From: Nocardioides yefusunii
GTDB taxonomy: Bacteria; Actinomycetota; Actinomycetes; Propionibacteriales; Nocardioidaceae
Direction of reading: 5' to 3'
Assembly: GCF_004014875.1 (NCBI RefSeq)
Contig: NZ_CP034929.1
Coordinates: 310,001 to 374,000 of the forward strand
DNA: 64,000 nucleotides
Of this stretch, positions 32,494-41,670 are shown in pieces; the stretch's first letter is position 1, and each line of letters begins with the position of its first letter. Under the pieces are notes generated by a model. That model saw only the letters and a list, made by a program, of their open reading frames with translations. It was not told where the DNA came from and ran no database searches. A program made the position numbers and the translations under genes.

Positions 32494-35427
32494 TTGCTGG
32501 TTGTCATCGCTGTCCTGTTCCTTCTGGCGGCGGTGTGTCCAGCCATCTTCGTCACGGTGGGTCGACGTGCGTTCGTCCCCGTCGCGGCCGTGCCCGCCGC
32601 CGCTGCGGTCTGGGTCGCCACCCAGGCTCCCGCCGCGTTCGACGGAACCACCCGCACCGAGGTGCACTCCTGGGTGCCCTCCCTCGGCCTCGACCTCGCG
32701 TTCGCGATGGGGCCCCTGCAATGGGTGCTCTCCCTCGTCGTCCTCGGCGTCGGTGCCGTCGTCCTGGCCTACTGCGCCTGGTACTTCCACGACGACTCGG
32801 TCGGGGTGCCACGCTTCGCCGGCGTCCTGGTCGCGTTCGTCGCCGCGATGCTCGGCCTGGTCCTGGCCGACGACCTGCTGCTCCTCTACGTCTTCTGGGA
32901 GCTCACGACCGTCTTCTCGTTCCTGCTGGTCGGCCACGACGCCACCCGTATCGCCGCCCGCCGTGCCGCGGTGCAGGCGCTCATCGTCACCACCCTGGGT
33001 GGTCTCGCGATGCTCGTCGGTGCGCTGATCCTGGGCCAGACCGCCGGGACCTACCGGATCACCGAGATCCTCGCCGACCCGCCCGGCGGCACCGTCGTGG
33101 GCATCGGCGTGCTGCTGCTGCTGGCCGGCGCGATCAGCAAGTCGGCGATCTTCCCGTTCCACTTCTGGCTGCCCGCCGCGATGGCGGCACCCACCCCGGT
33201 CAGCGCCTACCTGCACGCCGCCTCGATGGTGAAGGCCGGCGTCTACCTGGTCGCGCTGCTCGCCCCCGCCTACGCCCTCGACACCCCGGGCTGGCGTCCG
33301 GTCGTGGTGGGTCTGGGCATCTTCACGATGCTGCTCGGCGGCCTCCGGGCCCTCAAGCAGAGCGACCTCAAGCTGCTGCTCGCCTTCGGCACCGTCTCCC
33401 AGCTGGGATTCATGGTCGCCGTGCTCGGCATCGGTACCCGCGCCGCCACCTTGGCCGGCCTCGCGGTGCTGCTCTCGCACGCCTTCTTCAAGGCGACGCT
33501 CTTCCTCACCGTCGGCCTCGTCGACCGCACCACCGGTACCCGTGACCTGCGCAAGCTCTCGGGCCTGGGACGACGGATGCCGTGGGTCGCGGTGGCAGCG
33601 ACTCTGGCCGCCGCCTCGATGGCCGGAGTCCCGCCGCTGCTGGGTTACGTCGCGAAGGAGTCGGTGCTGCTCGCGCTCGTCGACGTCGCCGAGTACGGCG
33701 AGGGCACCGGCATGGACGGCGCCTGGGGCTGGACCGTCCTGGTCGGCGTCGTCCTGGGCTCGATCCTGACCGCCGCGTACGCGCTGCGCTTCGTCTGGGG
33801 TGCGTTCGCCACCAAGCGCGACGCCGACGGCACGGCGCTGCCGGTCACCCCCACCACCGACGTCGCCGTCGGCTTCGCCGCGGGCCCGGTCCTGCTCGGC
33901 TTCCTCGGCCTCGCGCTGGCGTTCGCCGGCAAGCCGCTCACCGAGGTGCTCGCCCACCAGGCCGACCTTTTCCCCGAGGGCCACCACCACGCCGAGCTGA
34001 CGCTGTGGCACGGCTTCGGCCTGCCGCTGCTGCTCACCTGCGTCGCGTTGGTCGTCGGAGTCCTGCTCTTCCTGGGCCGCCGCACCGTCGAGCAGGTCCA
34101 GGGTGCGCTCAGCCTCGACGTCTCCACCGAGAACGGCTACCGGCGGATCATGCGCGGCCTCGACCGCGGTGCCGTCGAACTGACCGCCGTCGTCCAGCGC
34201 GGTTCGGCTGCCGCCTACCTCGGCATCACCCTCGTCGTCGTGATCGTGCTGCCCGGCTCGGTGCTGCTCAGCACCTGGGACACCATCCGCGTCACCGCGT
34301 GGGACACCCCGGTCCAGGCCGTCGTCGGCGTCGTGGTGATGATCGCCGCAGTGATGGCGACCCGTTCGCGTCGCCGTCTGCGTGCGGTCCTCCTGGCCGG
34401 TGCCACCGGCTACGGCACCGCGCTGCTCTTCGTCCTGCACGGCGCCCCCGACCTCGCGCTCACCCAGGTGCTGGTCGAGACTCTCAGCGTCGTCGTCTTC
34501 GTGCTCGCGCTGCGACGGATGCCGGAGTACTTCACCGACCGACCCCTCAGCGGCCGCCGCTACTGGCGGATGGCGCTCGGCGTGGCCGTGGCCGTCGTCG
34601 TGGCCGGGTTCCTGCTCGTGGGTGGTTCGGCCCGGATCGACACCCCGATCTCGTCGGTGCTCCCGCAGCTCGCGGTCGACTACGGCGGTGGCGCCAACAT
34701 CGTCAACGTCGTCCTGGTCGACACCCGCGCCTGGGACACCCTCGGCGAGATCGCGGTGCTGGTCGCCGCCGGCACCGGTGTGGCCAGCCTGATCTTCCTC
34801 GACGTGCGCGGCACCGAGATCCGTCGTGTGCACGAGATCCCGCTGCCCGAGGGCGTCGCCAAGCAGCCCACCTCGCTCGGTCGCCGCGTCTGGCTGCCCG
34901 CGCCGCGCACGATGGCCGCCGACAAGCGCGCGATCATCTTCGAGGTCGTCACGCGACTGATCTTCCACACCATCGTGGTCTTCAGCGTCTACCTGCTGTT
35001 CGTGGGCCACAACGCCCCCGGTGGCGGCTTCGCCGGCGGTCTCACCGCCGGTCTCGCCCTGGTGATCCGCTACCTCGCCGGTGGCCGGTACGAGCTCGAC
35101 GAGGCCGTCCCGATCGACGCCGGACGTCTGATCGGCACCGGACTCGCGATCGCGGCCCTGGCCGCGGTGCTCCCGGTGCTCTTCGGTGGCACGATCCTGC
35201 AGTCCGCCGTCCTGCACGTCACCCTGCCGGTGGTGGGCGAGGTCCACCTCGTCTCCTCGGCCCTCTTCGACATCGGCGTCTACCTCGTCGTTCTCGGTCT
35301 GGTCCTCGACCTGTTGCGCGGTCTGGGCTCCCAGATCGACCGGCAGATCCACCGCCAGCAGAAGCAGGAAGCAGCCGACGCGGCTGCCGCCGAGCAGTCC
35401 GCCCAGCAGGCAGGAGTCGCCCGATGA
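32494..35427 (+). CDS. mrpA: Mrp Na+/H+ antiporter subunit A fused to subunit B
   Basis: Largest subunit of the multi-part cation/proton antiporter, 977 residues. Residues about 1-770 are the NuoL-like proton channel: ELTTVFSFLLVGHDATRIAA, KSAIFPFHFWLPAAMAAPTP, VSAYLHAASMVKAGVYL, KQSDLKLLLAFGTVSQLGFM. From about 830 is a MrpB domain: RLIFHTIVVFSVYLLFVGHN then APGGGFAGGLTAGLALVIRY. No separate mrpB follows, as in other actinobacteria with the fused form. TTG 32494 follows GAGAGG. It overlaps mrpC by four bases (ATGA), indicating translational coupling. Confidence 0.93.
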   Translation: MLVVIAVLFLLAAVCPAIFVTVGRRAFVPVAAVPAAAAVWVATQAPAAFDGTTRTEVHSWVPSLGLDLAFAMGPLQWVLSLVVLGVGAVVLAYCAWYFHDDSVGVPRFAGVLVAFVAAMLGLVLADDLLLLYVFWELTTVFSFLLVGHDATRIAARRAAVQALIVTTLGGLAMLVGALILGQTAGTYRITEILADPPGGTVVGIGVLLLLAGAISKSAIFPFHFWLPAAMAAPTPVSAYLHAASMVKAGVYLVALLAPAYALDTPGWRPVVVGLGIFTMLLGGLRALKQSDLKLLLAFGTVSQLGFMVAVLGIGTRAATLAGLAVLLSHAFFKATLFLTVGLVDRTTGTRDLRKLSGLGRRMPWVAVAATLAAASMAGVPPLLGYVAKESVLLALVDVAEYGEGTGMDGAWGWTVLVGVVLGSILTAAYALRFVWGAFATKRDADGTALPVTPTTDVAVGFAAGPVLLGFLGLALAFAGKPLTEVLAHQADLFPEGHHHAELTLWHGFGLPLLLTCVALVVGVLLFLGRRTVEQVQGALSLDVSTENGYRRIMRGLDRGAVELTAVVQRGSAAAYLGITLVVVIVLPGSVLLSTWDTIRVTAWDTPVQAVVGVVVMIAAVMATRSRRRLRAVLLAGATGYGTALLFVLHGAPDLALTQVLVETLSVVVFVLALRRMPEYFTDRPLSGRRYWRMALGVAVAVVVAGFLLVGGSARIDTPISSVLPQLAVDYGGGANIVNVVLVDTRAWDTLGEIAVLVAAGTGVASLIFLDVRGTEIRRVHEIPLPEGVAKQPTSLGRRVWLPAPRTMAADKRAIIFEVVTRLIFHTIVVFSVYLLFVGHNAPGGGFAGGLTAGLALVIRYLAGGRYELDEAVPIDAGRLIGTGLAIAALAAVLPVLFGGTILQSAVLHVTLPVVGEVHLVSSALFDIGVYLVVLGLVLDLLRGLGSQIDRQIHRQQKQEAADAAAAEQSAQQAGVAR

Positions 35428-36143
35428 GCGTCTCGACCACTCTTCTCACCACTCTGCCCACGCTCCTGTCCGCCGCTGGCGGCTCCGGCGGCGGCACCGT
35501 CGCCGAGGGACCGCAGGACGTCAACCTCACCCTCGTCCTCATCGCCGCCGGCCTGATCGGCTGCGGCGTCTACCTGCTGCTCGAACGCAGCCTGTCGCGC
35601 GTCCTCGTCGGACTCGTGATGATGGGCAACGGCGTCTCGATCGGCTTCCTGGTGGCCTCCGGGCCGGCGGGGGAGGCCCCGATCGTCACCGACGCCGAGG
35701 GCGTCACCTACTCCGACCCGCTGCCGCAGGCGATGGTGCTGACCGCGATCGTCATCATGCTCGCGACCGTCTCGTTCGTGCTCGCGATGGCGTACCGCTC
35801 CTGGCAGCTCGAGGGCAACGACGACGTCCAGGACGACACCGAGGACGCCCTGATCCGTCGGATGGCCGCCGCTGACGTCGAGTCCGACTCCTACCGTGCC
35901 GAGGACGACGAGTCCGAGGACGACTCCGACTCCGACTTCACCACCGAGGAACTCGCCGAAGCCGCTGAGGCCGAGGCCGCCGAACGCGAACGCGAACGCG
36001 CTGCGAAGGTGCTGCGTGAGGTCGCCCGCAAGGAGCAGGCCGCTCGTCAGGCTGCGAAGGACGCAGCCAAGGACAAGGCCGCACCCGCCGCACCTGTCGA
36101 GCCGACCGAACCCACCGACGACGAGAAGGAGGCGAACCGATGA
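35424..36143 (+). CDS. mrpC: Mrp antiporter subunit C with long charged tail
   Basis: NuoK-like membrane subunit. Residues about 30-130 hold the three helices (VNLTLVLIAAGLIGCGVYLL, VLVGLVMMGNGVSIGFLVAS, DPLPQAMVLTAIVIMLATVS), which is the whole of a normal MrpC of about 113 residues. Here about 105 more residues follow: an acidic run (ESEDDSDSDFTTEE), a Glu/Arg/Ala helix and a Lys/Pro-rich end, likely a cytoplasmic coiled coil. ATG 35424 overlaps the mrpA stop; the end overlaps mrpD. Confidence 0.9.
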   Translation: MSVSTTLLTTLPTLLSAAGGSGGGTVAEGPQDVNLTLVLIAAGLIGCGVYLLLERSLSRVLVGLVMMGNGVSIGFLVASGPAGEAPIVTDAEGVTYSDPLPQAMVLTAIVIMLATVSFVLAMAYRSWQLEGNDDVQDDTEDALIRRMAAADVESDSYRAEDDESEDDSDSDFTTEELAEAAEAEAAERERERAAKVLREVARKEQAARQAAKDAAKDKAAPAAPVEPTEPTDDEKEANR

Positions 36144-37855
36144 GTTGGATCGTTGCTCTCCCGGTCCTGCTGCCGATCCTCGGCGCCGGACTCTCCCTGG
36201 CCCTCTCCAAGCGCCCGCGGCTGCAGCTGGTCCTCAGCGTCGCGGTGCTGGTCTCGGTGGCCTCGGTCGCCGGATGGCTGATGTTCCTGGCCGACACCGA
36301 AGGCCCGCAGACGTTGTGGGTGGGCGGCTGGGCAGAGACGATCGGCATCGTGCTGGTCGCCGACCGCCTCTCCGCCCTGATGCTGCTGGTCAGCGCCGTC
36401 GTGACCCTCGCGGTCCTGGGGTACTCGATCGGTCAGGGCATGGTCGACGACGAGGAGTCCGCGCCCGTCGCGGTGTACCACCCGACGTTCCTGGTGCTGG
36501 TCGCCGGAATCTCGAACGCGTTCCTCGCCGGCGACCTCTTCAACCTCTTCGTCTCCTTCGAGATGCTGCTCTTCTCCTCCTACGTGCTGCTCACCCTGGG
36601 CGGCACCGGAGCCCGCATCCGCGCCGGCACGATCTACGTCCTCGTCGCGCTGCTCTCCTCGACGCTGTTCCTGATCACGCTCGCGGTCACGTACTCCGCC
36701 ACCGGCACCCTGACGATGGCGCACCTCTCGCAGCGGCTCTCGGTGATCGACCCGGACGTCGCGCAGATGATCCAGCTGCTGCTGTTCACGACGTTCGCGA
36801 TCAAGGCGGCGGTCTTCCCGCTCTCGTTCTGGCTCCCGGACTCCTACCCGACGGCTCCGGCCCCGGTCACGGCCGTCTTCGCGGGTCTGCTGACGAAGGT
36901 CGGTGTGTACGCGATCCTGCGGATGCAGACCGCGATCTTCCCCGACTCCCCGATGACCGACCTGCTGCTGTGGATCGCACTGCTGACCATGGTGATCGGC
37001 ATCCTCGGCGCGATCGCGCAGTCCGACATCAAGCGCATGCTGTCGTTCACGCTGGTGAGCCACATCGGCTACCTGGTGCTCGGCATCGGCGTCGCCGGAC
37101 AGGCCGGGATCTCGGCGACGATCTTCTACGTCGTCCACCACATCACCGTGCAGACCGCGCTGTTCCTCGTGATCGGTCTCGTCGAACGCCGCACCGGCTC
37201 GACGTCGTTGCTCCGGATCGGTGGCCTGGCCCGGATCGCGCCGCTGCTGGCGGTGCTCTTCTTCGTCCCCGCGATGAACCTGGCCGGCATCCCGCCGTTC
37301 AGCGGTTTCATCGGCAAGGTCGGTCTGCTGCAGGCCACCATCGACCTCGGCACCCCGCTGGCGTGGGGTCTGGTCGCCGGTGGAGTCCTGACCAGCCTGC
37401 TGACGCTGTACGCGGTCGCGAAGACCTGGGCCGTCGTCTTCTGGCGCACCCCCGCGGAGGCGCACCAGGCACTGGTCGAGATCAACGCCCTGCAGGACCA
37501 GCCCGGCGTCACCTCCGGCACCCGCCCCACCGAACACCGCGGTCACCTGCTGACCTCGGCCGGTGCAGTGCCCGCGGCGACCATCGCCGAGGCCCAGCAG
37601 GTGACCTCCTCCGAGGTCGACGAACGTGACTTCCACCAGCTGATCGAGGCTGGCGAGGACACCCCGCACCTGCCGCTGTCGATGCTCGGCCCGGCCTCCG
37701 CGCTCGTCGCCGTGACGGTCGCTCTGACCGTCCTGGCCGGCCCGCTCTTCAGCTACACCGACCGGGCCGGGGCCGACCTCGTCGAACACACCCCTTACAT
37801 CGACGCGGTGCTTCCCGGCGACACCACTCCCGCTGACCTGGAGGCCGCCCGATGA
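36140..37855 (+). CDS. mrpD: Mrp antiporter subunit D
   Basis: NuoN/NuoM-like proton-translocating subunit of 571 residues with about 14 helices. Conserved stretches: LFNLFVSFEMLLFSSYVLLT with the key glutamate, FAIKAAVFPLSFWLPDSYPT, APVTAVFAGLLTKVGVYAIL with the channel lysine, QSDIKRMLSFTLVSHIGYL and IPPFSGFIGKVGLLQA. Between the last helices is a polar loop of about 80 residues (about 435-515). Coupled by 4-base overlaps to mrpC and mrpE. Confidence 0.93.
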   Translation: MSWIVALPVLLPILGAGLSLALSKRPRLQLVLSVAVLVSVASVAGWLMFLADTEGPQTLWVGGWAETIGIVLVADRLSALMLLVSAVVTLAVLGYSIGQGMVDDEESAPVAVYHPTFLVLVAGISNAFLAGDLFNLFVSFEMLLFSSYVLLTLGGTGARIRAGTIYVLVALLSSTLFLITLAVTYSATGTLTMAHLSQRLSVIDPDVAQMIQLLLFTTFAIKAAVFPLSFWLPDSYPTAPAPVTAVFAGLLTKVGVYAILRMQTAIFPDSPMTDLLLWIALLTMVIGILGAIAQSDIKRMLSFTLVSHIGYLVLGIGVAGQAGISATIFYVVHHITVQTALFLVIGLVERRTGSTSLLRIGGLARIAPLLAVLFFVPAMNLAGIPPFSGFIGKVGLLQATIDLGTPLAWGLVAGGVLTSLLTLYAVAKTWAVVFWRTPAEAHQALVEINALQDQPGVTSGTRPTEHRGHLLTSAGAVPAATIAEAQQVTSSEVDERDFHQLIEAGEDTPHLPLSMLGPASALVAVTVALTVLAGPLFSYTDRAGADLVEHTPYIDAVLPGDTTPADLEAAR

Positions 37856-38457
37856 GTCCCCGGATGAGGACCGGCTGGACCGGCAGGGTGCGTCCCTCGC
37901 GCTACCGAGCCCTGCAGCCGTGGCCGCTGGCGTGGTTGACGGTGCTGTGGATCGCTCTGTGGGGCAGTGCCTCGGTCGGCAACGTCGTGCTCGGGTTCGC
38001 GGTCGCCGTCGCGGTGTCGTGGTTCTTCCCGCTGCCGCCGGTCGACCTCGGTTCCAAGGTGCGGTTCTGGCCGTTGGTGTGGCTGGTCGTCCACTTCATC
38101 GGCGACGTCCTCAAGGCCAGTGTGCAGGTCTCGCTGGTGGTGCTGCGTCGTCGTCCGGTCCGCAACGCGGTGGTCAAGGTCGACCTGCACTCCAACTCCG
38201 ACTTCGTCCTCACCGGTGTCGCAGCGATGCTGACGCTGGTGCCCGGATCGGTGGTCCTGGAGGCACGTCGATCGACCCACACCCTGTTCCTGCACGTCCT
38301 CGACACCGACGACGAGGCAGCGGTGGAGAAGTTCCGCGCCGAGGCGTTCGCCGTGGAGGAACGCTTCCTGCGTGCCTTCGAACCGTTGCCCGAGTTCCGG
38401 GTCGACGCACCCACCCTGGCTGCTGCTGCGGCCGCCCGTGAGGAGGAGTCCCGATGA
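37852..38457 (+). CDS. mrpE: Mrp antiporter subunit E
   Basis: Subunit of 201 residues. Helices at about 20-60 and 70-90 (PWPLAWLTVLWIALWGSASV, FWPLVWLVVHFIGDVLKASV) are followed by the soluble MrpE domain with NSDFVLTGVAAMLTLVPGSV and FLHVLDTDDEAAVEKFRAEA. ATG 37852 overlaps the mrpD stop. Part of the assembled Mrp complex in the membrane. Confidence 0.9.
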   Translation: MSPRMRTGWTGRVRPSRYRALQPWPLAWLTVLWIALWGSASVGNVVLGFAVAVAVSWFFPLPPVDLGSKVRFWPLVWLVVHFIGDVLKASVQVSLVVLRRRPVRNAVVKVDLHSNSDFVLTGVAAMLTLVPGSVVLEARRSTHTLFLHVLDTDDEAAVEKFRAEAFAVEERFLRAFEPLPEFRVDAPTLAAAAAAREEESR

Positions 38458-38765
38458 CGTGGGTACTGCTCGCCTCCGCGGTGATGCTGAGTGCCGCCGC
38501 GCTGCTGCTGGTCTTCCGGATCACCGTCGGACCCACGATCCTGGACCGCTCGATGGCCCTGGACGTGATGATGTCGGTGATGGTCTGCGCGGTCGCGTTG
38601 AAGTCGATCTGGCGTGAGGACGCCTGGTCGATCCCGATGCTGCTGGTGCTGGCCTCGGTCGGATTCGTCGGGGCGGTCTCGATCGCCCGCTACGCCTCCG
38701 GCGCCGACGACGACGAGGCCCGTGACGACGACTCCGACGACTCCGAGGACGAGGCCCGCGCATGA
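38454..38765 (+). CDS. mrpF: Mrp antiporter subunit F
   Basis: Small membrane subunit of 103 residues with three helices. The family signature RITVGPTILDRSMALDVMMS and the helix IPMLLVLASVGFVGAVSIAR are clear. The last 20 residues are strongly acidic (DDDEARDDDSDDSEDEARA), longer than usual. ATG 38454 overlaps mrpE by four bases; the end overlaps mrpG. Confidence 0.9.
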   Translation: MTWVLLASAVMLSAAALLLVFRITVGPTILDRSMALDVMMSVMVCAVALKSIWREDAWSIPMLLVLASVGFVGAVSIARYASGADDDEARDDDSDDSEDEARA

Positions 38766-39136
38766 CTTGGACCGACGTTGCCGACGTGGCCGCCGCTGCT
38801 CTGCTGTTGGCCGGATCGGCGTTCGCGCTGATCGCTGCCATCGGCGTGGTGCGCCTGCCCGACCTGCCCACCCGGATGCACGCCGCCACGAAGCCGCAGG
38901 TGATCGGCCTGATGCTGGTGGTCTGCGGTCTCGCACTCAAGCTGCGCGAACCGAGCGTGCTGGGGTTGTTGTTCTTGGTGGTGATGATGCAGATGGCCAC
39001 CGCCGTCGTCTCGGGTCACATGGTGGCCCGTGCGGGTTCGCGTGCCGGTCTGGTGCGCGACGACCTGCTCGTCGTCGATGAACTGACCCACGAGCCCGAT
39101 GCCCCTGACGGTCCGGAGCTCCGCGGCGCTCCCTGA
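38762..39136 (+). CDS. mrpG: Mrp antiporter subunit G
   Basis: Final subunit of the operon, 124 residues, three helices. Signature: GVVRLPDLPTRMHAATKPQV then IGLMLVVCGLALKLREPSVL. ATG 38762 overlaps mrpF. The genes A(B)CDEFG are complete and in the standard order, so a working antiporter for Na+ tolerance and pH homeostasis is expected. Downstream there is no normal terminator but a 20-bp-arm palindromic element at 39161. Confidence 0.9.
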   Translation: MTWTDVADVAAAALLLAGSAFALIAAIGVVRLPDLPTRMHAATKPQVIGLMLVVCGLALKLREPSVLGLLFLVVMMQMATAVVSGHMVARAGSRAGLVRDDLLVVDELTHEPDAPDGPELRGAP

Positions 39137-39160
39137 GCCGTCGCTCGCTGCGCTCGCCTG

Positions 39161-39220
39161 CGCAATTGTCGGATTGATGCCGCTCGGCCGGCGTGTCGGC
39201 GCATCAATCCGACAATTGCG
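39161..39220. repeat. CGCAATTGTCGG palindromic element, copy 1
   Basis: Perfect 20-bp arms, CGCAATTGTCGGATTGATGC and its complement, with a 20-base loop. The related element at 62720-62779 has the same 20-20-20 geometry. It lies 24 bases after mrpG. Confidence 0.88.
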
Positions 39221-39282
39221 GGCTGCCGCTGCGCCCGTTCGCTGAGCCCGCTCGGTGAGCACGTTCGACGGGGCGGGGGAGA

Positions 39283-40215
39283 ATGGACGACGTGAGCATC
39301 CCTCCCGCGTCCGCGCAGCCCTCGCCGTTCCGTTGCACGCCCGGCAGTCGCGCCGACGCCGAGCCGATGGTGGGCACCGCGCCGACCGACACCCGCTACC
39401 TGCTGCTGGAGTACGCCGGGGCGTGGGGCAAGAAGGCCGTCGCGGACTCGCGTCTGCCCGACGACGTGAAGACCGCCCTGGCCGGACTCTCCGCGGCGGG
39501 CGTCAACGTGATGCTGGTGCGTCGTCACGGCGGACGCACCGCCGAAGGCGTGCGGGTCTTCACCGTCGAGGTGACGCCCACCGACGCTCACGTCCGGGGC
39601 GCGATGCTCGCCGACGTCAGCGTCCTGCTCTCCCTCGACCTCGAGACGTTCGCCGCCACCGGTGTCCTGACCGGGCTGGAGCCGTGGGAACGCGACCTCC
39701 ACCTGGTCTGCACCAACGGCAGCCGCGACCTGTGCTGCGCCGAACTGGGCCGTCCGGTCGCTGCCGCCGTCAGCGCCCGTTGGCCCGCGGAGACCTGGGA
39801 GTGCACGCACCTGGGCGGGCACCGGTTCTCGGCGACGCTGCTCTCGTTCCCGTCGGCGATCTGCCTGGGTCGCCTCGACGCCGAGAGCGCGGTGATGGCA
39901 CTGGAGGAGATCGAGGTGGGACGTCACCCGCTCGGGTTCTCCCGCGGCCGCGCCGGACTCAGCGGCGCCGCGCAGGTGGCGCAGGTCCACGTCATGGAGA
40001 TGACCGGACTCGACGACCTCGGCGACGTCCTGGTGCTCGAGGAGTCCCACGGCGTGGTGCGACTCCTCGCGCAGGCGCCGGGTTCGGAGGGTGCGCAGGT
40101 GGAGTGGCAGGTGGGCGTGCGGTCGGTGAAGGTGCCGCGTCGTCAGTCGTGCGGGGACTCCCCGTTCAAGCCGGCCACGTCGTACGAGGTGATTGCAGCC
40201 GGGCCCGTCGGCTGA
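39283..40215 (+). CDS. sucrase/ferredoxin-like (thioredoxin-fold Fe-S) protein
   Basis: Soluble protein of 310 residues of the 'sucraseferredoxin-like' family, whose C-terminal half is a thioredoxin-like 2Fe-2S ferredoxin. Cluster ligands are visible in VCTNGSRDLCCAELGRPVAA and WECTHLGGHRF, the usual family pattern. Its role is unknown; an electron-transfer function is inferred. ATG 39283 has GGGGGAG just before it, rather too close; GTG 39292 (MSIPPASAQ) is an alternative with better spacing. The MFS gene follows after 43 bases on the same strand. Confidence 0.85.
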   Translation: MDDVSIPPASAQPSPFRCTPGSRADAEPMVGTAPTDTRYLLLEYAGAWGKKAVADSRLPDDVKTALAGLSAAGVNVMLVRRHGGRTAEGVRVFTVEVTPTDAHVRGAMLADVSVLLSLDLETFAATGVLTGLEPWERDLHLVCTNGSRDLCCAELGRPVAAAVSARWPAETWECTHLGGHRFSATLLSFPSAICLGRLDAESAVMALEEIEVGRHPLGFSRGRAGLSGAAQVAQVHVMEMTGLDDLGDVLVLEESHGVVRLLAQAPGSEGAQVEWQVGVRSVKVPRRQSCGDSPFKPATSYEVIAAGPVG

Positions 40216-40258
40216 CCCGGGCACGCCCGCCGCAAACTCCACTGGGACACTGGACTTT

Positions 40259-41560
40259 GTGACGCTCCTGCAACGACTCCGCGGCCTGCGGATGGACACC
40301 ACCCCGTTCCGCGAGTCGAGGGACTTCCGGCTGCTGCTCGTGGCCGGAACGGTCTTCGCCTTCGGGTCGATGATCACCTACGTCGCGATTCCCTACCAGG
40401 TCTACAAGCTCACCGACTCCAACTTCATGGTCGGCCTCGTCGGTGCCGTCGAACTGGTGCCGCTGATCGTCTTCGGGCTCTGGGGCGGCGCGCTCGCCGA
40501 CCACCTCGACCGACGACGCCTGCTCGTCCTCTACGGGATCGCACAGGCCGTGATCGTGGCCGGCCTGGCGCTCAACTCGTTCGTCGGCGAACCGCGCCTG
40601 TGGGTGCTCTTCGTGCTCGCGGTGCTGCTCACCTCCACGTCGTCGTTGCAGCGCCCGGCCCGCGAGGCGCTGATGCCGCGCACCGTGAAACACGAACAGA
40701 TCGCCGCTGCGCAGGCGCTCACCAGCCTCGGCTCCCAGATGGGTGTCCTGGCCGGACCGCTCCTGGGCGGTGTGCTGATCGCCTGGGTCGGCACCGGCTG
40801 GTGCTTCGTCGTCGACGCCTGCGGTCTCGTCCTCGCCACGCTCATGTACGTCGCGATGCGCGCCTACCCGCACACCACCGCGACGACGCCGCCCTCGATC
40901 GCCTCGATCATGGAGGGCGTGCGCTACGGCGTCGGACGCCGCGACCTGCTGGGCACCTACACCGTCGACATCGCCTCGATGCTGCTCGCGATGCCGGTGG
41001 TGCTGTTCCCGGCGATGGCCGAGGAGGTCTTCGCTGCCCCCGAACGTCTGGGCCTGCTCTACGCTGCCGGCACGATCGGAGCAGTCCTGGCCACCGCGAC
41101 GTCGGGCTGGATCGGCTCGGTGCACCGTCACGGCGCCGCGATCACCGTCTCCGCTGCGCTCTACGGGGCGATGGTCGCGTTGGCAGGTCTCAGCCCGAGC
41201 TTCTGGCTCGCGTTCGTCTTCCTCGCCCTGGCAGGGGCCACCGACATGGTCTCGGCGATCTTCCGCGGCACCGTCTGGAACCAGACGATCCCGGAGAACA
41301 TGCGCGGACGCCTGGCCGGCATCGAGATGCTGTCCTACTCCTTCGGTCCGCGTGCCGGACAGGTCCGGGGCGGCTTCGTCGCGGACGCCTGGAACGTCCG
41401 CGGTGCGGTGGTCTCGGGCGGTCTGGCCTGCGTCGTCGGGGTCGCTGCGACCGCGGCGGCGCTGCGCACCTTCTGGAGCTACGACGCCCGGACCGACGAG
41501 CACGCGGTCGCCGAACGCGCCGCGCGTGCCGCCCACGACGACGTCCGGGCTGGGATCTGA
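40259..41560 (+). CDS. MFS transporter (EntS/MFS_3-like)
   Basis: Exporter-like MFS protein of 433 residues with 12 helices. It begins MTLLQRLRGLRMDTTPFRES, then a first helix LLLVAGTVFAFGSMITYVAI; motif A is WGGALADHLDRRRLLVLYGI, and late SAIFRGTVWNQTIPENMRGR is typical of the EntS/MFS_3 branch, which exports siderophores or drugs. GTG 40259 is chosen because upstream residues are not conserved-looking. It directly follows the sucrase/ferredoxin-like gene, so the two may be cotranscribed. The substrate is unknown. Confidence 0.85.
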   Translation: MTLLQRLRGLRMDTTPFRESRDFRLLLVAGTVFAFGSMITYVAIPYQVYKLTDSNFMVGLVGAVELVPLIVFGLWGGALADHLDRRRLLVLYGIAQAVIVAGLALNSFVGEPRLWVLFVLAVLLTSTSSLQRPAREALMPRTVKHEQIAAAQALTSLGSQMGVLAGPLLGGVLIAWVGTGWCFVVDACGLVLATLMYVAMRAYPHTTATTPPSIASIMEGVRYGVGRRDLLGTYTVDIASMLLAMPVVLFPAMAEEVFAAPERLGLLYAAGTIGAVLATATSGWIGSVHRHGAAITVSAALYGAMVALAGLSPSFWLAFVFLALAGATDMVSAIFRGTVWNQTIPENMRGRLAGIEMLSYSFGPRAGQVRGGFVADAWNVRGAVVSGGLACVVGVAATAAALRTFWSYDARTDEHAVAERAARAAHDDVRAGI

Positions 41561-41632
41561 GTCGCGACGGCTGCCCGGTGACGGCGCCAACACCTCAGCA
41601 GGGCTGCGACTCAGGCCCCGGGGTGGAACAAT

Positions 41633-41652
41633 GACGGCGACCGTTCGCCGTC
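41633..41652. promoter_or_regulatory. inverted repeat upstream of 41671 gene
   Basis: GACGGCGA, CCGT, TCGCCGTC: perfect 8-bp arms 19 bases before the start codon. Position suggests an operator or a leader hairpin. Confidence 0.4.
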
Positions 41653-41670
41653 GTCATCGAGGAGCCCGTC

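Noticed and set aside
32431..35352. 973-codon minus-strand open frame opposite mrpA
   Set aside because: Repetitive Asp/Gly/Glu/Gln/Arg composition, no domain, exactly antisense to MrpA with its conserved channel motifs.
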